This document shows, in pieces, positions 59,193 through 64,000 of a DNA stretch of 64,000 nucleotides. Numbering within the stretch: position 1 is the first letter of the stretch; each line of letters opens with the position of its first letter. Position numbers and translations under genes: made by a program. Below the pieces are notes generated by a model. The model ran no database searches. It saw only the letters and a list, made by a program, of their open reading frames with translations, and was not told the origin of the DNA. This DNA comes from Geosiphon pyriformis (Eukaryota > Glomeromycota > Glomeromycetes > Archaeosporales > Geosiphonaceae): contig JAAOMT010000003.1 of NCBI GenBank assembly GCA_016748015.1, positions 200,922 through 264,921 on the forward strand. The letters run 5' to 3'.

Positions 59193-59393
59193 TTCTTTTC
59201 TTTCATCAACATCATTAAAACTTTTCATCTCCTGAAACCTACACAAAATCTTCTGGAAATTCTCTGGGATTACTCAAGAATCACAACCGCAATCAAAAAC
59301 GCCATACGACAAAATGGCTACCCACACTCTATCACAGCCGAGTACTCACTAACCAATCACGTAATAAAAGTTGAAGCATGTACTTCTCTCTGA
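59193..59393 (+). other. Coding-like open frame without start codon
   Basis: Open for at least 66 codons to the TGA at 59391: KTFHLLKPTQNLLEILWDYS, then TTAIKNAIRQNGYPHSITAE. The amino-acid mixture and G/C content stand out from the neighbouring AT-rich DNA. Probably an exon or gene remnant. Confidence 0.3.
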
Positions 59394-60286
59394 AAATTTA
59401 CACGAAACCCATTCATTAGAGCATTATGTTTTATGAATTGTGTTTTATCCCGATGGATTTATGTACACGAAAAGTTTCAAACAGTTGAGAAGCAGATGGC
59501 AGATGAATATTACTGCGGATCAGTGATTGGAGGCCAATTTGAATAATGTTGTTCGTTGTGCCAAGTATTGATAAGAATGATTCAAATAGAGTAACAAAGC
59601 AAATAACATGAGTGGTAGAAGAGAAATCTAATATTTTTCTAATGAATTTCTTAATTCCACTAACTTCAATTTCAATTATTCTAATTCAGATACAGGAATG
59701 TGAGAAAAATTTTTAATAATTTCATTCCTTCAATTTTCAAGTAACATAAAATTGTAATGTGGTGGATTTTTTTGTTTCATACTTTTATTATCTATATTTA
59801 GCAGCAAAATCTGAAAAAACTTGAAATTAATTATATCATATTATAAATTCTTTTGAGATTTTTTTCAACCCATTCATTTTAATGGCGGTTTGCAACATTA
59901 ATATTTCTCAATAAAATTGAAATCAAGACTTTATATTGATCATAATAAAATAATTTAATTTAATTTTGAAATATATTATTTTGAACTATGTGTTATTATT
60001 TAAATAAAATAACCATTTTTTTCATAAAACATATTAAATTGTTCATATTAAAAAATTCAAAATAATCAAATTATTATTTTTTTTCATTCATATTTATAAA
60101 ATTATATTAACTACAAAAATAAAGAACTTTTTTGAAAAATAAATAAAAACATATATTGTAAAATAAATTATGTTATTATTAAAAAATAGTTCAAGTATTT
60201 GAGTTAATAAATTTTAATTTTAATTTCTTTTTCAAGTAATAATTAATCAAAATAATTTTTATTTTTAACATATCAATAAAAATTAT
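59394..60286. other. AT-rich intergenic, left flank of LINE copy 2
   Basis: No gene seen; 59820-60286 is extremely A/T-rich, similar to the target region of LINE copy 1. Confidence 0.5.
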
Positions 60287-60424
60287 AAAAAACTTTTTTC
60301 TCTCCTTTATCCCAAATTCCTAAAAAAGAGTCATAATTTGAAAGAAGTTTTTTTCTGTTATTTCATACTGTTATCCGACACTTTACAAGAAACAAATCCT
60401 TTTGTTGTTGATCTGACTGCTTCC

Positions 60425-62269
60425 ATGAGTGATACTGGTGCTAAAAGAAGATCAACCAGAGTTCCGACTTCTGGTTCAGTTGGTAGTGATTCAAGTCATA
60501 AGATCAAGAAACCTCCTGGTGATGCTAAGCTATCAAGTAATAGTGTAACTCTCAAAGGTAGTGGGTCTAGTCAAGTAGTTGGGCAGTTTAATAGCATGGA
60601 TACTGATGGGAAGGCTTCTGAAGATAAAGGAGTATCTGATTCCAAGATGAATACACCCTAAGCCAAGTGTTTCAATAATGGTGCAATTATTGGCTCCCCC
60701 TTCAGCTCTTTTAATTATGACATGGAGAAGAAAGAAGAGGTTTCTCTTCCTTTTCATAAGTCTTTCTCTTTGGATAAGGCATGAATTGATTCCAAAATCA
60801 TTAAAACTCAGGTGGAAGTAGCTGTGAAAAAATCTTTCACTTTGGACATCAATCTTTCAGCTGTAGAAAGGAAATTGGCAATGGCCAAAACTCAGATCAT
60901 AAGGAAATTATTTTCAGGAATCAATGGTTTTGGGAGGGCCACTACCTCCTCAAAATTTGAAAAGATCATCAGATCAATGTTTACTTTGTCAAAAAGCATG
61001 AAAAAGGCCACGTCATTGGTCAGAGAAAATAACATCATAGTAAACAGTGATCTTAAGAGACAAGGAATTCGCTTAGATTGAGCCGTAGTAATCAAAAAAA
61101 TTCCCATGGATACACCAAAAGAAATGATTGTCACCACAGTTTCTGAGTTTGGACAAATTAAGTCGATCAAAATCCAACTTATTGGTTTATGGCAGAAGAC
61201 TGTGGTAGAATTTGCCAAATTGAAACAGGCTGTGTCTTTGGCTGTTAAATGGTCTTTTCTAATTGGTAAAAACTCAGTTTGTGTGACTATGGCAGTGGGT
61301 AATCATGAAACTTGGACATCTAGAGATCAGTTCAGAGCACTTTTGTTTATTTTGCCAGTGAGAACGACTGCCCATGATCTCGGTGATCTATTGGATAGGG
61401 CTGGTGGTAAAACTTGTATAATCAACCGTTTTTTGGAAACTGGAAATAGATTTCACTGTGCTGTGGTTGGGTTTGTGTTTGACAAATTGTTGAAGTCTGC
61501 TTTTTGTATGGAACCTATTCTTGGTGGTGTGAGGCTTTTTTGGGCTAGATTGGATCTGGTTTGGTGCGAGTGGTATGGGAAATTTGGCCACTCTGCTTTG
61601 GAGTGTGATCCTGAGATTGTTTCTACTTCTATGTCTTCCAAGTCTTTTAAAAGGGTTGTCTCTGATGAAAACCACCTTCAGTTGGCCTGTTTATATGTGA
61701 AAAAAAGTGTGCCTATTTCTTGTCCGGTTGCTTTTGGTGGCAAATCATGGGCCCAAGTAGTCTCTTTTGTACCTTCGTTTAATAATCCTCGCTTTGGTTT
61801 TGATCCTGGTTTTGACTTCTTTTCTTCTGGTGCTTCAAGTGTAATTGGTTCATCTCCTCATATGGTTCTTGCTAGTATATTTTTGGAGACTCGTTTTGCT
61901 TCTTTGGAGCATTCTGTGGAGCTTTTTGTGGATAAAGTGTCTGGTATTGTGAGCAAACTTGAAAATTTGGTCTTGGTGCCCCCAGCTCTTATCTTTTCTT
62001 CTCAGAATTTGGTGGTCCCAGTTGTGATAAATGTGGAGATTAATTCGGATATGGCTCTGGATGATCCTATGTCAATACTTCTTCCCTTCTCTTTGGTTTT
62101 CTTTAGTACTTCAGAATTAGGTTTGAGTAGTTCAAAAATTTTGATCTCAAAAATAGGCTGTTTGGAGTTAAAGTTGATGGCCCTCGAGACTTCGGTTTGT
62201 TCAGTTTTGAAGAAGTTAGATCAGATGTGTATTGGTTTGGGTTCTGCAGTTTCTTTTTTACCTCAATGA
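60425..62269 (+). pseudogene. LINE copy 2 ORF1 (RNA-binding, CCHC lost)
   Basis: One continuous frame from the ATG at 60425 to TGA at 62267 with only three internal stops: TAA 60659, TGA 60782, TGA 61079. No frameshift. From 61106 on, 387 codons are open. An RRM-like pattern is seen (VSEFGQIKSIKIQLIGLWQK), then GKTCIINRFLETGNRFHCAV. The zinc knuckle reads CEWYGKFGHSALEC: its second Cys is a Tyr (TAT at 61574-61576), whereas copy 1 keeps it. A coiled-coil-like C-terminal part follows, rich in Ser, Leu and Val. Confidence 0.85.
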
Positions 62270-62283
62270 GTAGTTTCATGTGA

Positions 62284-64000
62284 AAAATTGCTTCATGCAA
62301 TATTAGAGGGATGAACAATCCTGCTAAGCAAGCTGACGTCATTCGTTGGCATAAGGAAATAGACAATATGATCTCAATAATTACCGAAACAAAATTAAAG
62401 GGTAGAATTTGTTCTTGGATTGCTGATAGATTTCCTGGAGTATGTGTATTCATTTCCAGTCTGGATTCTGGTTATTTAGGTTCTGGTGTGGCAATAGTTA
62501 TGAATACTGCTCTGGTAAAACATGTATGCAAGATCTCTGAGGTACCCGATTGGCTTCTTTCTGTTAGGCTGCTTTTCAAAAATAAACTCTTGGTTTCTGT
62601 TTTGGGTCTGTATGCTGGCACTTCACCATTAACACACTTTTCGCAAGCAAGTAATGTAAACATCTTGATTTCTAAGGCTGTAAACGAATCTTTTTTTGTG
62701 ATTTTGGGTGGCAATTTTAATGAAAATGGCTCCCATAAAAGTGCCAGTTTCAAAAAGTGTGGTAGCTTGGGCTTGGTCAACTCTCTTGTTGGTAATAATT
62801 TTCTAAGAGCTTTAATATGGAGCAATTCTAGAGGTGTGGCAAAGACAATAGATTACATATTTGTTTTTTCCAATTTGGTTAACGCAATAGTGGATTGTAG
62901 TATTCTGGATGTTGGTAAATTCTTTAATACTGATCACCAATCTATTTCTGTATCAGTTAGTTTGGGTGGTTTGCTGAACACATATCTATGTTCACTTCGT
63001 AAACAGACCAACAAGAACCATTGGAAGTATAACTTCAAAAATGCTAATACTGCTTTATAGTTAAAATTCAGGGAGGTGATGGTGGTAAACGCTGCTATGT
63101 TTTCTGATGATTTTGTAACTGCCAATGAGCTTTCAGATTTGGATGCCATGTGAGATGTTATTTGTAAAACAATGCGCTTTTCAGTGGATGAAGTTTTCAA
63201 AAAAAAATGGTTTAAGAAATATGATGGAGTTTTCACCAAGAGTTCGTCCAGGTTGCACAAGCTGGAACTTCTGGTATCTAAATTGGTTAGGGCCTCTTAT
63301 TTGGTTAATAATGACAATTTTGTCTCATTGCTTAATACTTGGGAGTCACTTGATTCTGATAATGTGGTCGTGATTAGGTCTCTTTTTCTCTTTGGTTTAT
63401 CTTTTAATAACATTTGTTCAGCTCTGTCTAAAGTCAGAAAATCTTATCATGCTTCAAAGTTGTCAGAATCTAAATAAGCCAAGGAATCACAAATCAGATC
63501 TGCTATTGAGAAGAGGATGGAGAGCTTTGTGTTTAACAAGAGTCACATTATTAAAAGTGTTTTGGAAAGGCCTTTTTACAAGATGGTCTTGGATCATTTG
63601 ATCATAGGTGATGAGCTAATTTTGGAACCAGACTCTGTCAAATCTAAGATGGATGAGATTATGGAAGGTTGGACTCGAAAATGCAGTATGGTTCCTAATA
63701 TCCCAGAAGACTGGTCTCATCAATATTAGCCTTTAGACCATGTTTTTGATAGTGCTTTTTCTAATGTCATGAGCTGTGTGGGTTTTGATGAGCTGTTTGG
63801 TGTGGTCTCAAACCTGCCTGACAGCAAAGCTGCTGGTTTGTTGGGCATTTCCAATGAACTTTGGAAGCATTGTGATATTTCGGTTCTTGGTATGTTTTTG
63901 GTGCTCATTAACTCTTGTCTTTCTGATGAATCTGTGCCCAGAGTTTAAAAGAAGGCTTGGGTTTCAATAATTCCCAAACCTTATAATTGGGAGGGCATAC
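62284..64000 (+). pseudogene. LINE copy 2 ORF2 (endonuclease and start of reverse transcriptase), partial
   Basis: The frame starts KIASCNIRGMNNPAKQ at 62284, directly after a TGA. The endonuclease keeps the N-terminal Asn block, TETKLKGR, KTIDYIF and NTDHQS, but the GGDFNEN aspartate is Asn (AAT at 62713-62715), so it should be dead. Internal stops: TAG 63058, TGA 63151, TAA 63475, TAG 63727, TAA 63946; no frameshift. The window ends just inside the reverse transcriptase (WVSIIPKPYNWEGI). Confidence 0.85.

Larger units (their letters stand above)
60287..64000 (+). mobile_element. LINE retrotransposon copy 2, cut by the window edge
   Basis: Same family and orientation as the copy at 27055-33858; similarity begins at AAAAAACTTTTTTCTCTCC, so the 5' end is complete. 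It contains all of ORF1 and ORF2 as far as the start of the reverse transcriptase. Nucleotide similarity to copy 1 looks like roughly four in five positions over the coding parts judged by eye. It is inactive: in-frame stops and a lost endonuclease aspartate. The target-site duplication cannot be checked because the 3' end lies outside the window. Confidence 0.9.

Noticed and set aside
61388-61675. Minus-strand frames inside LINE copy 2
   Set aside because: Antisense shadows of ORF1, which is homologous to copy 1 and carries a zinc-knuckle remnant.

Overview
The window is nuclear DNA of a eukaryote with a very AT-rich, intron-bearing, repeat-rich genome. Spliceosomal GT..AG introns of about 70-220 bp, families such as Git3/cAR-like GPCRs, Sel1-repeat proteins and mucin-like cell-surface proteins, and two copies of an RNase H-bearing LINE of a kind I associate with Rhizophagus-type genomes all point to an arbuscular mycorrhizal fungus (Glomeromycotina). 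I cannot fix the genus. Gene models were assembled by hand: splice sites were accepted only where the phase matched and the joined protein made sense.

Left part (1-14.8 kb): a decayed DDE-type transposase (1.5-2.0 kb), a 37-unit ATA microsatellite, and four minus-strand genes: a type II membrane O-fucosyltransferase-like protein, a two-exon SAM methyltransferase, a secreted Ser/Thr/Lys-rich probable GPI protein, and a small secreted protein with a 35-nt micro-exon. Centre-left (17.4-24.5 kb): two paralogous seven-helix receptors in tail-to-tail orientation with shared and unshared introns. Centre (27-39.5 kb): a complete but dead LINE (6.8 kb, poly-A tail, target-site duplication) inserted into a long, extremely AT-rich block without coding capacity, which contains a diverged direct-repeat pair.

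Right part (40-56 kb): a Sel1-repeat protein, a small hydrophobic-hairpin membrane protein, a six-exon half-size ABCA transporter, phosphoserine aminotransferase (serine biosynthesis) and a Mid2-like single-pass wall-sensor-like protein with a 33-nt micro-exon. The window ends in a second copy of the same LINE (60.3 kb to the edge), also dead.

Functionally the host genes lean toward the cell surface and signalling (two GPCRs, three signal-peptide mucin-like proteins, a glycosyltransferase, a lipid-type ABC transporter), with one primary-metabolism gene. The most notable pattern is the decay of the two LINE copies: several kilobases of open frame broken almost only by stop codons explainable by C:G to T:A transitions, with frameshifts only near one 3' end, and with several stops at the same codon in both copies. 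I see no CRISPR array and no convincing tRNA or rRNA gene.
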